Shown here one piece after another: positions 19,476 to 29,222 of a DNA stretch of 64,000 nucleotides (position 1 is the first letter of the stretch; every line of letters begins with the position of its first letter). A program made the translations under genes and the position numbers. Source of the stretch: Acinetobacter lwoffii (GTDB taxonomy: Bacteria; Pseudomonadota; Gammaproteobacteria; Pseudomonadales; Moraxellaceae); NCBI RefSeq assembly GCF_019343495.1, contig NZ_CP072549.1:2356001-2420000 (forward strand). Reading direction: 5' to 3'. The notes beneath the pieces were generated by a model, which was not told where the DNA came from, ran no database searches, and worked only from the letters and a program-made list of their open reading frames with translations.

Positions 19476-20189
19476 ATGAATATCGTCCTGCTTGACCCAC
19501 GTCAAACCGAAACTGAACTTTGGTCCATTACCTCAACTCGGCAACTGGAACATTTACAGCAGCATTTGCAGATCCAGGTGGGAGATACGTTAAAAGTCGG
19601 AATTCGGGAAGGTCTGCGTTACCTGACTGAGATTGTCGAAATCTCTGAAAAAGCAGTGCGCTTGAAACCGCTGCAAGAAGAAGCTGTTCCAGAAAAATTG
19701 CCAGTGACTTTAATTGTGGCCTTGCCACGTCCGAAAGTACTGCGCCGTCTGATCATGGACAGTGTCACTTTGGGCGTTGAAAAAATCATTTTACTGCATA
19801 GCTATCGCGTCGATAAAAGCTATTGGCAAACCCCATTTTTACAGCAGTTAAATCATTATATCGAGCTGGGACTGGAACAGGCAGGCGATACGATTGCTCC
19901 GAAAATCGAGCTATATAAACGCTTTAAACCCTTTGTTGAAGATATCTTGCCGGGTTTGATTAGTACGGATGGTCCGGCTTATGTGGCACATCCTTATGCA
20001 GAGCAAGCGATGCCATTTGCGATTGAGCATCCCTGTACGATTATTATTGGTCCGGAGGGTGGATTTATTCCATATGAAGTTGATTTACTCATAAAAAACG
20101 GCTGCCAGGCTGTGAGATTGGGCAACCGTATTATCCGTACAGAAACTGTGATTCCTTATGTTTTAGGTCGACTGTTTAGCACGTGCTGA
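19476..20189 (+). CDS. rsmE: 16S rRNA (uracil-1498-N3)-methyltransferase
   Basis: SPOUT-family methyltransferase modifying U1498 of 16S rRNA in assembled 30S subunits. The 237 residues have an N-terminal PUA-like part and a C-terminal knot. That knot carries LIVALPRPKVLRRLIMDS, the SAM loop IIIGPEGGF and LGNRIIRTETV. No Shine-Dalgarno is evident before the ATG; the leader reads GGTTTTATCTTCCTT. Its last 27 bases overlap the convergent MscS-type gene. Confidence 0.92.
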   Translation: MNIVLLDPRQTETELWSITSTRQLEHLQQHLQIQVGDTLKVGIREGLRYLTEIVEISEKAVRLKPLQEEAVPEKLPVTLIVALPRPKVLRRLIMDSVTLGVEKIILLHSYRVDKSYWQTPFLQQLNHYIELGLEQAGDTIAPKIELYKRFKPFVEDILPGLISTDGPAYVAHPYAEQAMPFAIEHPCTIIIGPEGGFIPYEVDLLIKNGCQAVRLGNRIIRTETVIPYVLGRLFSTC

Positions 20190-21191
20190 AGCTTCTTCAT
20201 TGCCCTCACCACGATAGACTTTAACTTCCTGTACCGGATAAGGAATCGAAATATTATGCTCGGCAAAAGCCTGAATTACCCGTTCCTGCACCGCACTGAT
20301 TGAAGTTCCGGTGCCGGTTTCAGTGGTATCGACCCACCAGAAAGCTTTTAGGGTAATAGAAAAGTCAGCCAGCGCCGTTACGTTGACACTAAAGCCTGGC
20401 TGGCTCAGGATGGTTGGATCTTTATCTAAAATAGCGGTGATCAGGTCCTTGGCTTTCTGGATGTCATCTTCATAGCCGATGCCCACCACGAATTCGCAGC
20501 GGCGACGGGTATAGGCAGTATTCACCGTGACCGCACTGGTGTAGACCGTGGCATTCGGAATGACAATACGACGGCCATCTGGTGAACGTAAGAAGGTCGC
20601 ACGAATCTGGATATCTTCAACCGTACCTTCCATGCCATTCACGATAATGTCATCGCCAATCTTGAACGGTTCACTGAGCAGAATCAACACGCCAGAGAGC
20701 AGGTTCTGGAAAATATCCTTGAAGGCAAAACCGATCGCGACCGAACCAATTCCGAGGGCACTCATCAGCTGACCCGGGGTAAAGCCAGGAACAGCAATCA
20801 CCAGTCCAATCAGAATACCAAAGAAAATAATAAAGGTACTGCCGACACGGTTGAGTACCAACACCAGATTCTGGCGGGTATAAGAACGGTTTTCCAAAGT
20901 TTTACGTACGAAAAACTTGAAGACTTTGGAGAGTAACCAGAAAATCGTAATCACGATCAGTGCGATACAAAAATAAGGCACACGCTCCCAGAAGCCCTCC
21001 ATGATCTTGTCAATGGTGCTGTAAGCATCATTATACTTGGCGGTATGTTCAATCACGGTCTGGGTCGTTTTCTCAGTTGCCTGATGTAACAACTCCGTGG
21101 TGCCCTCAGTTACCTGGCTTAAGGTATTGTTTTGCTCTGCCACAAAAATTCCACAATTCAAATTTCGCCTATTTTGCCTGATGTTCAGCAA
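20163..21191 (-). CDS. Small-conductance mechanosensitive channel (MscS family)
   Basis: Inner-membrane channel that opens on membrane tension to release solutes during hypo-osmotic shock. About 342 residues. A polar N-terminal segment is followed by three TM helices at about residues 72-92, 114-134 and 138-165. TM3 carries the Gly/Ala-rich pore pattern LMSALGIGSVAIGFAF. Then come the beta domain (LLSEPFKIGDDIIVNG) and the alpha/beta vestibule. The frame begins at ATG 21191, but a GTG at 21143 with GGA before it would remove 16 N-terminal residues. It overlaps the end of rsmE by 27 bases on the opposite strand. Confidence 0.9.
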   Translation of the reverse strand: MLNIRQNRRNLNCGIFVAEQNNTLSQVTEGTTELLHQATEKTTQTVIEHTAKYNDAYSTIDKIMEGFWERVPYFCIALIVITIFWLLSKVFKFFVRKTLENRSYTRQNLVLVLNRVGSTFIIFFGILIGLVIAVPGFTPGQLMSALGIGSVAIGFAFKDIFQNLLSGVLILLSEPFKIGDDIIVNGMEGTVEDIQIRATFLRSPDGRRIVIPNATVYTSAVTVNTAYTRRRCEFVVGIGYEDDIQKAKDLITAILDKDPTILSQPGFSVNVTALADFSITLKAFWWVDTTETGTGTSISAVQERVIQAFAEHNISIPYPVQEVKVYRGEGNEEASARAKQST

Positions 21192-21249
21192 AAAATTAAT
21201 AAGGACTCGAAGTCACCAGTAGATAATTTTAAAAATAACGGCGCTGTTG

Positions 21250-21828
21250 TTAAAAGTATTTGGTGGTTTTTTGCATCATTTCCGTGGGGGTAGGGGTTTG
21301 TTCTTCACCGCTCATATAACTGAATAAAGCGATAGATCCCAACAAGCTAAGCAGGGTCAGGATAATCATCAGCCAGGCCAGAATTTTTTCCCAGAGCAAG
21401 GTCATCCGTGCCGGGCCATACTGATTAGTGCCTCGATCGCCCGAACCAAAAACGATATAAAGCCATACAAAAATGTTTACTAGCGGCAGCAAAAATAATA
21501 GCGCCCACCAGCCACTGCGGTTCATATCATGCAAACGGCGAACGGTCACCACTAAAGCGAAATACACATAGACCAGAACCATGGTCAGTACAACAATACT
21601 GGCCAAGCCTTGCAATGAAATCAGCCAGTTGGGATCTAGGGAATGGGTAGAAATATTCACAATATCAATACTGAGACCCAGTGCGATACTGCCAAATAAA
21701 AAAATGAAATACAGAAATGCCGACCAGGCAATAAAGCTCAAGCGTCCGAAGCGGCCTTTCATCGACAGGGGATGATCGGTTGCGGGCAATGCAGGCGGGC
21801 TAAAGTAGGGAGATTCAGGCGATTTCAT
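21250..21828 (-). CDS. DUF805 membrane protein
   Basis: A 192-residue inner-membrane protein of the DUF805 family (YhaH/YhaI-like), function unknown. A Pro/Ser-rich N-terminus is followed by the typical entry SMKGRFGRLSFIAWS. Three to four hydrophobic helices follow, with the family hallmark RRLHDMNRSGWWALL, and FGSGDRGTNQYGP closes the domain. An additional C-terminal TM helix at about residues 155-175 is appended. It is 59 bases from the MscS-type gene on the same strand and may share its transcript. Confidence 0.85.
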   Translation of the reverse strand: MKSPESPYFSPPALPATDHPLSMKGRFGRLSFIAWSAFLYFIFLFGSIALGLSIDIVNISTHSLDPNWLISLQGLASIVVLTMVLVYVYFALVVTVRRLHDMNRSGWWALLFLLPLVNIFVWLYIVFGSGDRGTNQYGPARMTLLWEKILAWLMIILTLLSLLGSIALFSYMSGEEQTPTPTEMMQKTTKYF

Positions 21829-22097
21829 AAAGTGTATCCTGCTAAATCAGATGAAATAACCACAAGCGGTCAGTTTTATTTTTAAGGACTGTGCTACAGA
21901 TCATACACAGTTGCGCAGAAGATTCTGTACTGTAAGTTGTGGTTTATTTTGATTGAATTTGTATAAATAATCTACGACGAAAGCATGATTGCCGGATTTG
22001 AAATAAGCAGGCCATACTGCCATTATGCATAAAAAACAATCAACAACGCCGCATTAACCTCTCGTGATGAGATAGAACAAAATCAAGGAAGTGACCT

Positions 22098-24044
22098 ATG
22101 CAAGAGATCTATCCAGTACCCGAAGAATTTAAAAAAACAGCACGTACGCTTGAAGACCAGTACTTCGAACGTTATCAGTATTCTATAGAACAGCCAGATA
22201 AATTTTGGGCAGAACAGGCGCAACGTCTGGACTGGATCAAGCCCTTTACCCAAGTCAAAAATACCAGTTTTAATAAAGACGATTTTAAAATCGAATGGTT
22301 TGCTGATGGTCAGCTCAATGTCAGTGCCAACTGTCTGGATCGGCACCTGAAAGAACATCCTTATAAACCGGCGATCATCTGGGAAGGGGATCATCCTTCG
22401 CGGCACAAGATTATTTCCTTTGCCGAACTGCATGATGAAACCTGCCGTTTTGCCAATGTGTTGAAGAAAAATGGCATCCAGAAAGGCGACCGGGTCATGC
22501 TGTATATGCCGATGGTTTCTGAAGCTGCGATTGCTATGTTGGCCTGTGCCCGGATCGGGGCGGTGCATTGCGTGGTATTTGGTGGTTTCTCGCCAGATTC
22601 TTTGGCCAGCCGGATTGAAGACTGTCAGGCGAAAATGGTGATTACTGCGGATTCCGGCATGCGCGGCGGTAAGGCCATTCCACTGAAAGCCAATGTCGAT
22701 GAAGCACTGAAACTGGCGGGTACAGACTCGATTCAAAATGTAATGGTGGTACACCGCACCGGTAACCCAATTGAAATGCAGGAAGGACGTGATCTGTGGT
22801 ATCACACGGAAATTATGTCAGTGAATGACATCTGTCCACCCGAACCGATGAATGCCGAAGATCCGCTGTTTATCCTGTATACCTCAGGTTCCACCGGCAA
22901 GCCCAAGGGCGTGATGCATACCACTGGCGGTTATCTGACCTATGTGAATTGCACCTTCCGTGAAGCATTTGATATCAAGCAGGATGATGTATTCTGGTGT
23001 ACCGCAGATGTGGGCTGGATCACCGGGCATTCCTATGTACTGTATGGGCCACTTTCGAATGGTACCACCACCGTGATGTTTGAAGGTGTGCCGCAATATC
23101 CAAGCTGGGCGCGTACTGGACATATTGTTGATAAGCATAACGTGACCATTCTCTATACTGCACCGACCGCGATCCGCGCCATGATGCGTGAGGGCGATGC
23201 TTTTGTACGGGAAAGTGACCGTAGCAGCCTGAGAATTTTAGGATCGGTCGGTGAGCCAATTAATCCGGAAGCCTGGAACTGGTACTACACCGTGGTCGGT
23301 GAAAGCCGCTGTCCCGTCATCGATACCTGGTGGCAAACCGAAACTGGCGGTTTTATGATTACGCCATTGCCGGGTGCGACTGATTTAAAACCAGGTTCTG
23401 CGACACGGCCTTTCTTCGGGGTACAACCGGCTATTGTCGATGCCGATGGCAAGGAACTGGAGGGTGAAGCTGAGGGAAATCTGGTGATTAAGGATTCCTG
23501 GCCGGGTCAGATGCGTACCATTTGGGGAGACCCGGAGCGTTTTATTGAAGCTTATTTCTCTACCTATCCCGGTACTTATTTTACCGGAGATGGGGCGCGT
23601 CGCGATAAAGATGGTTATTACTGGATTACCGGCCGGGTGGATGATGTCCTGAATGTATCCGGACACCGTTTAGGTACTGCAGAAATTGAAAGTGCACTGG
23701 TGGCGCATGAATCGGTAGCAGAGGCCGCTGTAGTCGGTATGCCGCATGATATTAAAGGTCAGGGAATTTGTGCCTTTGTGACCTTACAGGCTGATGTTGC
23801 CAGTTCAGATCAATTACGTGGAGAACTGGTCAGCTGGGTACGCAAGATTCTCGGGCCAGTGGCGACTCCCGATGCCTTGCACTGGGCACCGGCCTTGCCG
23901 AAAACCCGTTCCGGCAAAATCATGCGCCGGATATTGCGAAAGATTGCAGCCGATGAGCTGGATAGTCTCGGAGATACTTCGACCCTGGCTGAACCGCAAG
24001 TGGTGGATCATCTGATCGCAGAGGTACAGCGTAATAAAGCTTAA
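22098..24044 (+). CDS. acs: Acetyl-CoA synthetase (AMP-forming)
   Basis: Activates acetate to acetyl-CoA via acetyl-AMP for growth on acetate and ethanol. The 648 residues match the family. The P-loop-like A3 motif [14 protein letters not shown], the WWQTETGG acetyl pocket, the [13 protein letters not shown] hinge and the C-terminal RSGKIMRR are present. K607 is the lysine expected to be reversibly acetylated. AAGGAAG precedes the ATG. In Vibrio and Pseudomonas relatives acs is activated by CrbS/CrbR; both are encoded 5-12 kb away here, with the actP importer. Confidence 0.97.
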   Translation: MQEIYPVPEEFKKTARTLEDQYFERYQYSIEQPDKFWAEQAQRLDWIKPFTQVKNTSFNKDDFKIEWFADGQLNVSANCLDRHLKEHPYKPAIIWEGDHPSRHKIISFAELHDETCRFANVLKKNGIQKGDRVMLYMPMVSEAAIAMLACARIGAVHCVVFGGFSPDSLASRIEDCQAKMVITADSGMRGGKAIPLKANVDEALKLAGTDSIQNVMVVHRTGNPIEMQEGRDLWYHTEIMSVNDICPPEPMNAEDPLFILYTSGSTGKPKGVMHTTGGYLTYVNCTFREAFDIKQDDVFWCTADVGWITGHSYVLYGPLSNGTTTVMFEGVPQYPSWARTGHIVDKHNVTILYTAPTAIRAMMREGDAFVRESDRSSLRILGSVGEPINPEAWNWYYTVVGESRCPVIDTWWQTETGGFMITPLPGATDLKPGSATRPFFGVQPAIVDADGKELEGEAEGNLVIKDSWPGQMRTIWGDPERFIEAYFSTYPGTYFTGDGARRDKDGYYWITGRVDDVLNVSGHRLGTAEIESALVAHESVAEAAVVGMPHDIKGQGICAFVTLQADVASSDQLRGELVSWVRKILGPVATPDALHWAPALPKTRSGKIMRRILRKIAADELDSLGDTSTLAEPQVVDHLIAEVQRNKA

Positions 24045-24056
24045 ATTTAAACTTTT

Positions 24057-24085
24057 TAAATACCGGCATCCTGCCGGTATTTTTA
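24057..24085 (+). terminator. Terminator of acs
   Basis: AAATACCGGCA and TGCCGGTATTT stem followed by TTT, 13 bases after the stop. Confidence 0.85.
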
Positions 24086-24174
24086 TATCGGGAATAAGCT
24101 CTGCATGCTTTCGGATATAGTGACAGGCTGCAATCTGCTAAGCTCGAGCCATGCTGAATATAGGTCCAAAAACA

Positions 24175-25356
24175 ATGAATATACGACAATCATATCTCGA
24201 TCAGTCGCCCTTAGAGATTGCCCGGGAACTGGCTGAAACTTTTGCCCAAACTGCAGCAGAACGGGACAAACAGGGGGGTAATCCCAAAGCCGAGCGTGAC
24301 CTGATTCGTCAGAGTGGCTTGCTTGACCTGTCCATTCCAAAACAGTACGGCGGTCAGGGTGCCGACTGGCAGACCATTTTTAGCACCATTCAGACCATTG
24401 CCCAAGTCGACAGTTCATTGGCCCATGTCTACGGCTTTCACCATTTGCTGATTGCGACCGTTCAATTATTTTCTCAACCTGAACAATATGGTGCGTGGTT
24501 TGAACAGACTGCCCAAAATAATCTGTTTTGGGGTAATACTCTAAATCCACTGGATCGTCGTACCACAGCCATAAAAGTTTCAGAAAACAAATATATTTTC
24601 CATGGTGATAAAAGCTTCTGCTCGGGTTCGATCGATTCAGATATGTTGTTGTGTTCGGGCTATAACGAAGCCGGAAAATTGCTGATAGGTGTGATTCCGA
24701 CCCAGCGAGAGGGTGTGAGTTTTCTGGGTGACTGGAACAATATAGGCCAACGCCAGACCGACAGTGGTACCAGCCATTTTGAGCAGGTCAACATTCATGA
24801 AGATGAATTGCTGTTAAATCCAGGTCCACTGAGTACGCCGTATTCCAGTCTACGGCCTTTGATTGCCCAGCTGATTTTCGTGCATCTGTTTTTGGGCGTG
24901 GCAGAAGGAGCATTTGAAATCGCCAGACAGGGCGTACAGACCCAAAAAGCCTGGTCCAAATCACTGACAGACGATGCGGTGAATGATCCTTTTATCCAGA
25001 AGCATTTCGCTGAGTTTTATGTACAACTGGAAGGGGTACGCTTACTGGCAGATAAAGCGGTTCAGGCTTTACAGGCAGCCTGGGAGCTTGGGAATGATTT
25101 AAGTGCTGAACAGCGCGGTGAAGTCTCGGTTGCCATTGCCACAGCCAAAATTGCCGCAACCAATACCTCTCTCTATATTACCCAGAATATTTTCCAGGTG
25201 ATGGGTGCGCGGGCCACCACTGCCAAGCTCAATCTGGACCGTTTCTGGCGCAATGTCCGCACTCAGACCTTGCATGATCCGGTAGATTATAAATATCAGG
25301 AAGTGGGCGAATGGGTGCTGACCGGAAAAGTGCCTGATCCAAGTTTTTATTCCTGA
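24175..25356 (+). CDS. Acyl-CoA-dehydrogenase-fold flavoprotein, SfnC/DszC-like monooxygenase
   Basis: About 393 residues with the acyl-CoA dehydrogenase fold: an N-terminal helical domain (IPKQYGGQGADW), a central beta domain (NTLNPLDRR, GDKSFCSGS) and a C-terminal helical bundle (MGARATT, RNVRTQTLHDP). The catalytic Glu region of true dehydrogenases is not evident, and the RTxTLHDP ending is typical of FMNH2-dependent DszC/SfnC-type monooxygenases acting on organosulfur compounds. The nearby msuE-sfnG pair supports a sulfur role, though it lies on the opposite strand beyond the photolyase. ATG 24151 is an alternative start. Confidence 0.7.
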   Translation: MNIRQSYLDQSPLEIARELAETFAQTAAERDKQGGNPKAERDLIRQSGLLDLSIPKQYGGQGADWQTIFSTIQTIAQVDSSLAHVYGFHHLLIATVQLFSQPEQYGAWFEQTAQNNLFWGNTLNPLDRRTTAIKVSENKYIFHGDKSFCSGSIDSDMLLCSGYNEAGKLLIGVIPTQREGVSFLGDWNNIGQRQTDSGTSHFEQVNIHEDELLLNPGPLSTPYSSLRPLIAQLIFVHLFLGVAEGAFEIARQGVQTQKAWSKSLTDDAVNDPFIQKHFAEFYVQLEGVRLLADKAVQALQAAWELGNDLSAEQRGEVSVAIATAKIAATNTSLYITQNIFQVMGARATTAKLNLDRFWRNVRTQTLHDPVDYKYQEVGEWVLTGKVPDPSFYS

Positions 25357-25362
25357 TCTGAA

Positions 25363-25398
25363 AATAAAACAGCCTCTTTAACGGAGACTGTTTTATTC
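25363..25398. terminator. Bidirectional terminator between the SfnC-like gene and phr
   Basis: AATAAAACAG and CTGTTTTATT arms enclose a further CTC/GAG pairing. A/T tracts on both sides let it serve both convergent genes. Confidence 0.7.
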
Positions 25399-25417
25399 GG
25401 GATGAAAAAGTTTGGTT

Positions 25418-26827
25418 TTAAATATGCTTAAACGCTTCAATCGCCCGTATACGAGAAGACTTTAAATCCACGATCGGTTTCGGATAATCCAGTTCAAGAT
25501 CCGGATTTTTGGCATAAGGTTCATGAATAAATTTAGCATTCAGATGCGCCAGTTCCGGCACCCATTGACGGATATAATCCCCATTCGGATCAAACTTTTG
25601 TGACTGGCTGACCGGGTTAAAAATCCGGAAATAGGGCACGGCATCCATGCCGGTCGAAGCACACCATTGCCAACCGCCATTGTTCGCCGCCAGATCACCA
25701 TCAATCAGATGCTGCATGAACCAGCTTTCTCCCAAGCGCCAGTCAATCAGCAGGTTTTTACATAGAAACATCGCAGTAATCATGCGCACCCGGTTATGCA
25801 TCCAGCCAGTGGCCCGCATTTGCCGCATGCCGGCATCGACAATTGGAATCCCGGTTTGTCCTTGTTGCCAGGCAGCCAAATTATCCGGTGCATTGCGCCA
25901 CTGGATGTTATCGGTATTTTCCTTAAAAGGCCGATGCCTAGATACACGGGGAAAATCAAACAGGGTATGCAGATAAAACTCGCGCCAGAGCAGTTCATCC
26001 AGCCAGGTCTGCTGACCGATATCATCAATCTGGAAATAACTGTCCTTAAACAGGGTCTGCATACATTGACGGATCGAGAGAATACCGATATTCAGATACG
26101 GTGACAGGCGGCTGGTACCATCGACTGCAGGTAGCTCTCGCTCGGTTTTATAGTGAGCTATTTTATCCTCGATAAAATCATCGAGCAGCTCAAAGGCAGC
26201 TTGATCTTCTGCAGGCCAGAGCTGGGCAGCATGATCAACCTTATAATCAGCCGCAAATTTTTGCAGATTAAAGCTGGTCAGCTGGTCTGGTAATTCAAAC
26301 GGATCTTGAGGCTGAATGGCAGGATAGCAGCCCGGTATATTCTGAATCAGTCGTTCATAGCACTTTTTCTTGAATGCGCTATAGATCTGATAGGGCTGAT
26401 TGGACTGATTGCGGATACTGGTCAGTGGAAACAGGCTGCGATCATGATACAGCTCGACCCGGATCTGCTGCTGTTCCAGCACCTGCTGTAGCTGTGCATC
26501 ACGTTGCAGTTCATTCACGCCCACTTCAATATTGGCATGTAGCGTATCAATCTGCAGTTTTTGGCACAGGCTTAGCATTTCGGCAGGCAGGTTTTGCCAT
26601 AAGGGAACATTTAAAATGATTAACGGAATATTCAGCTGCGCTAACTGCTGCTTTAAGATAATGAGTCGACGCAGATAAAAATCGATTTTAATCCGGGCAT
26701 CCTGATGCAGCTTCCATTGTTCGGGAGAGAGAACCACGAGAGCAAAACAGGGTCCTTGCTGGGTGGCATGCCAAAGCGCGGCATGATCATGAATGCGGAG
26801 GTCTTGACGAAACCAGATCAGTTGCAT
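25418..26827 (-). CDS. phrB: Deoxyribodipyrimidine photolyase (class I CPD)
   Basis: Light-dependent repair of cyclobutane pyrimidine dimers using FADH- and an antenna chromophore. The 469 residues begin MQLIWFRQDLRIHDH, the antenna-domain signature. The FAD domain holds TSRLSPYLNIGILS, WRLGESWFMQHLIDGDLAANNGG-type residues, and the closing WCASTGMDAVPYFRIFNP. Length and motifs fit the E. coli PhrB group rather than cryptochromes. The gene stands alone between two sulfur-metabolism units and has no visible regulatory site. Confidence 0.94.
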   Translation of the reverse strand: MQLIWFRQDLRIHDHAALWHATQQGPCFALVVLSPEQWKLHQDARIKIDFYLRRLIILKQQLAQLNIPLIILNVPLWQNLPAEMLSLCQKLQIDTLHANIEVGVNELQRDAQLQQVLEQQQIRVELYHDRSLFPLTSIRNQSNQPYQIYSAFKKKCYERLIQNIPGCYPAIQPQDPFELPDQLTSFNLQKFAADYKVDHAAQLWPAEDQAAFELLDDFIEDKIAHYKTERELPAVDGTSRLSPYLNIGILSIRQCMQTLFKDSYFQIDDIGQQTWLDELLWREFYLHTLFDFPRVSRHRPFKENTDNIQWRNAPDNLAAWQQGQTGIPIVDAGMRQMRATGWMHNRVRMITAMFLCKNLLIDWRLGESWFMQHLIDGDLAANNGGWQWCASTGMDAVPYFRIFNPVSQSQKFDPNGDYIRQWVPELAHLNAKFIHEPYAKNPDLELDYPKPIVDLKSSRIRAIEAFKHI

Positions 26828-26974
26828 TGTTAAAATTCTTGGAAAGTCGTTAGTGCAGAATTTTAAGGAATTGCTGGTCTCAAACCTAGCCAGACAACAA
26901 TTTTATCACATAAAAAAATCCCCCAAGCCGAGCCTTGAGGGAGGGAGTGAGTCTGCTGAGATTTATTGGAAGGA

Positions 26975-28087
26975 TTATACGGGCTCAGCTTCTTCTTGCT
27001 GTACAGGCGTTGCCTGTTGTGCTTCAAGCTCACGGACCAAAGGCAGCACCTTCTGGCCAAAATATTCGACTTCTTCAATAAAGTGCAAAAAGCCTGACAG
27101 AATCAGATCTACGCCCACTTTTTTTAGTTCGATAATCCGTTCAGCAATCTGCTGCGGTGTTCCGATCAGATTGGTGCGGAAACCATCATTGTATTGCACC
27201 AGATCTTCAAAGGTGGATTTGGCCCAGTTGCCTTCACCTTCCTGACTTGCTGCGCCGGCTTCACGGGTGGCTTCACCAAAAGATTTTACCGCCTGCACGT
27301 TGGCCTTGCTAATGATTTCCTGCAAGACGGCCTGCGCTTCTTCCTTGCTATCCCGTGCAATCACAAAGGCATTCACGCCAATTCTCACCGAGTGATGATT
27401 CGCTTTGGCTTTTTCGCGAATATCATCAATCTGTTTTTTCAGCTCTTCGGGGGTATCGCCATTGGTGAAGTACCAGTCAGACACACGCGAAGCCATATCA
27501 CGTGCTGCCCGGGAACTGCCGCCCTGAAAGATTTCTATATGAGGCTTCTGCAATGGTTTAGGACTCAGGGTATAGTCTTTGAATTGATAATATTTACCTT
27601 CAAAATTAAAGTTATTCTGGCTCCAGACTCCTTTCAGGCTACGGATAAACTCTTCCGAACGGGCATAACGCTCGTCATGTTCCGGCCATTCTTCACCAAT
27701 CGCATCAAACTCACCGCGGAACCAGCCACTCACTACATTGATCGCGATCCGGCCATTGCTCAGATGGTCAATGGTTGCCAGCTGTTTGGCAGCCAGTGCT
27801 GGCTTCCATGGACCCGGTAGAATCGCGGCAATGACTTTCAGACGTTCAGTTTTGGCTAGAATGCCATGACTGAAGCTCACCGATTCATGCTGGTTTTCTG
27901 CGTTATAGCCGGCAGTAAAACGGATCTGGGTCAGGGCATAATCAAAGCCTGCCTGTTCAGCCGTTTGTGCCAGACGCACGTTATAATCATAGCTCCAGTC
28001 GGTGCGCTGCTCGATGTTACTGACCACCAAGCCGCCACTGACATTCGGCACCCAATAGGCAAATACGATATTTTTATCATTCGACAT
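26975..28087 (-). CDS. sfnG: FMNH2-dependent dimethyl sulfone monooxygenase
   Basis: Luciferase-like TIM-barrel monooxygenase that cleaves dimethyl sulfone to methanesulfinate for sulfur supply. From ATG 28087 it has 370 residues. Diagnostic segments are FAYWVPNVSGGLVVS, FDYALTQIRF, NVVSGWFRGEFDAIG, EIFQGGSSRAARDMA and NDGFRTNLIGTP. The longer frame start at 28117 overlaps msuE by 4 bases, but AAGGGG lies 8 bases before the internal ATG, which is preferred. The upstream reductase gene supplies FMNH2. Confidence 0.88.
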   Translation of the reverse strand: MSNDKNIVFAYWVPNVSGGLVVSNIEQRTDWSYDYNVRLAQTAEQAGFDYALTQIRFTAGYNAENQHESVSFSHGILAKTERLKVIAAILPGPWKPALAAKQLATIDHLSNGRIAINVVSGWFRGEFDAIGEEWPEHDERYARSEEFIRSLKGVWSQNNFNFEGKYYQFKDYTLSPKPLQKPHIEIFQGGSSRAARDMASRVSDWYFTNGDTPEELKKQIDDIREKAKANHHSVRIGVNAFVIARDSKEEAQAVLQEIISKANVQAVKSFGEATREAGAASQEGEGNWAKSTFEDLVQYNDGFRTNLIGTPQQIAERIIELKKVGVDLILSGFLHFIEEVEYFGQKVLPLVRELEAQQATPVQQEEAEPV

Positions 28088-28113
28088 ATTCATCACCCCT
28101 TGCAATGCTGTAT

Positions 28114-28848
28114 TCAAGCCACTTGAGTCTTTGGTACTTTCTTGCTATGTAAACGTGATTCTGCGGCATCCAGGCTCGGCACGGCTGCTGAAGGCAGCAC
28201 TTCTTCCTGTTCGATCTGCTTGTTAATGCCCAGATTTTGACTGGCTTGAATGGTTTTTTCTTTAATGACTTCAGCACGTTGTCCTTTGGCTGGTGCCCAT
28301 TCAAGAATCGGCAAGGCACGTGCCACAGCCAGGGTAATCCGGTCGCGAAGCAGTTCACTGTGAATGGTATATTCAGGGGTGAAATCGCGGTCGGTGGCAT
28401 AGACCCCAATCGGTAAAGTCTGTGCCTGAAAGAAGCTGAATAAAGGACGCAGTTGATGTTCAAGCACCAGCGCATGACGGTCACTGCCACCAGAAGCTGC
28501 CAGTAATACCGGAACATCGACCAGCGCCGTTTGCTCAACAAAGTCAAAGAAATGCTTGAACAGGCCGGTAAATGAAGCGCGGTACACAGGAGTGCCAACA
28601 ATCAGCGCATCTGCGGCTTCTACTGCTGCCAGATCATTCTGAACGCGTTGCGGCAACTGATTGCGATAAATCGCGCCGCCCAAGAGCGAACCAATTTCAC
28701 TAAATTTAATGAAATGCACATTGATTGGTGTCGCTTCCCCAAGCTCATCCAGAATGGCCTGAACCAAGGCTTCGGTTTTTGAGGGGTGATTTAAACCGCC
28801 AGATACGGCAACAATATTTAAGGGTTTTTGCGCATTAAAATTAGACAT
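28114..28848 (-). CDS. msuE: NAD(P)H-dependent FMN reductase (MsuE-like)
   Basis: Flavodoxin-fold reductase of 244 residues that provides reduced FMN to sulfonate and sulfone monooxygenases. N-terminal VAVSGGLNHPSKTEAL forms the phosphate-binding loop. GTPVYRASFTGLFKHFFD and LLAASGGSDRHAL line the flavin site. The last 50 residues are a Gln/Glu/Ala-rich extension. It is the first gene of the msuE-sfnG operon, with sfnG starting 26 bases after its stop. No clear sigma-54 site, as used by SfnR in Pseudomonas putida, was found upstream. Confidence 0.85.
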   Translation of the reverse strand: MSNFNAQKPLNIVAVSGGLNHPSKTEALVQAILDELGEATPINVHFIKFSEIGSLLGGAIYRNQLPQRVQNDLAAVEAADALIVGTPVYRASFTGLFKHFFDFVEQTALVDVPVLLAASGGSDRHALVLEHQLRPLFSFFQAQTLPIGVYATDRDFTPEYTIHSELLRDRITLAVARALPILEWAPAKGQRAEVIKEKTIQASQNLGINKQIEQEEVLPSAAVPSLDAAESRLHSKKVPKTQVA

Positions 28849-28863
28849 ATTTAGAACCTGAAA

Positions 28864-28890
28864 ATAGGGTTAATCTCGGAATGACCCTAT
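28864..28890 (-). promoter_or_regulatory. Inverted repeat upstream of msuE
   Basis: A perfect 7-bp inverted repeat, ATAGGGT and ACCCTAT, 13 bases apart, lies 16 bases before the msuE start. A TAATCnCG direct repeat overlaps it. It could be an operator or a leader hairpin; which regulator acts is unknown. Confidence 0.35.
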
Positions 28891-29222
28891 TAATCCCGAT
28901 TCAGCGAAGGGCTGTAAAATAACGAAAAGCTGAAAAGTTATCTGATTTTGCGATATACGACAAAGGCCTGATTTTTAAGGAAGGTTTTGTGGGTAAGTGA
29001 ATGATATTTATATTTATATTGAATAAAGATAAGCTTTTTCAGTGAGGAATAAGTGATATATAAAAAAGTGATGAGAATTAAACAATTATTGCAATAGTGC
29101 AAAAATGGGCAATTTTGAAGAAAAACTGCATATTATTTTAAAAATTGTAGTGTCTTGCATATCCTTAACCGGGTTGTGTGGTTAGAATAGGGACTACCGT
29201 GCCAAGATCTCTCACGTTGCCT
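28891..29222. other. Divergent promoter region between msuE and crbR
   Basis: A/T-rich and without convincing open frames. It must hold promoters for both directions, but no consensus pair stood out. An in-frame GTG at 29178 could extend crbR by 15 residues. Confidence 0.4.

Noticed and set aside
28849..29177. Sigma-54 promoter for msuE-sfnG as in Pseudomonas
   Set aside because: No TGGCAC-N5-TTGC-like pair was found on the minus strand in this gap.
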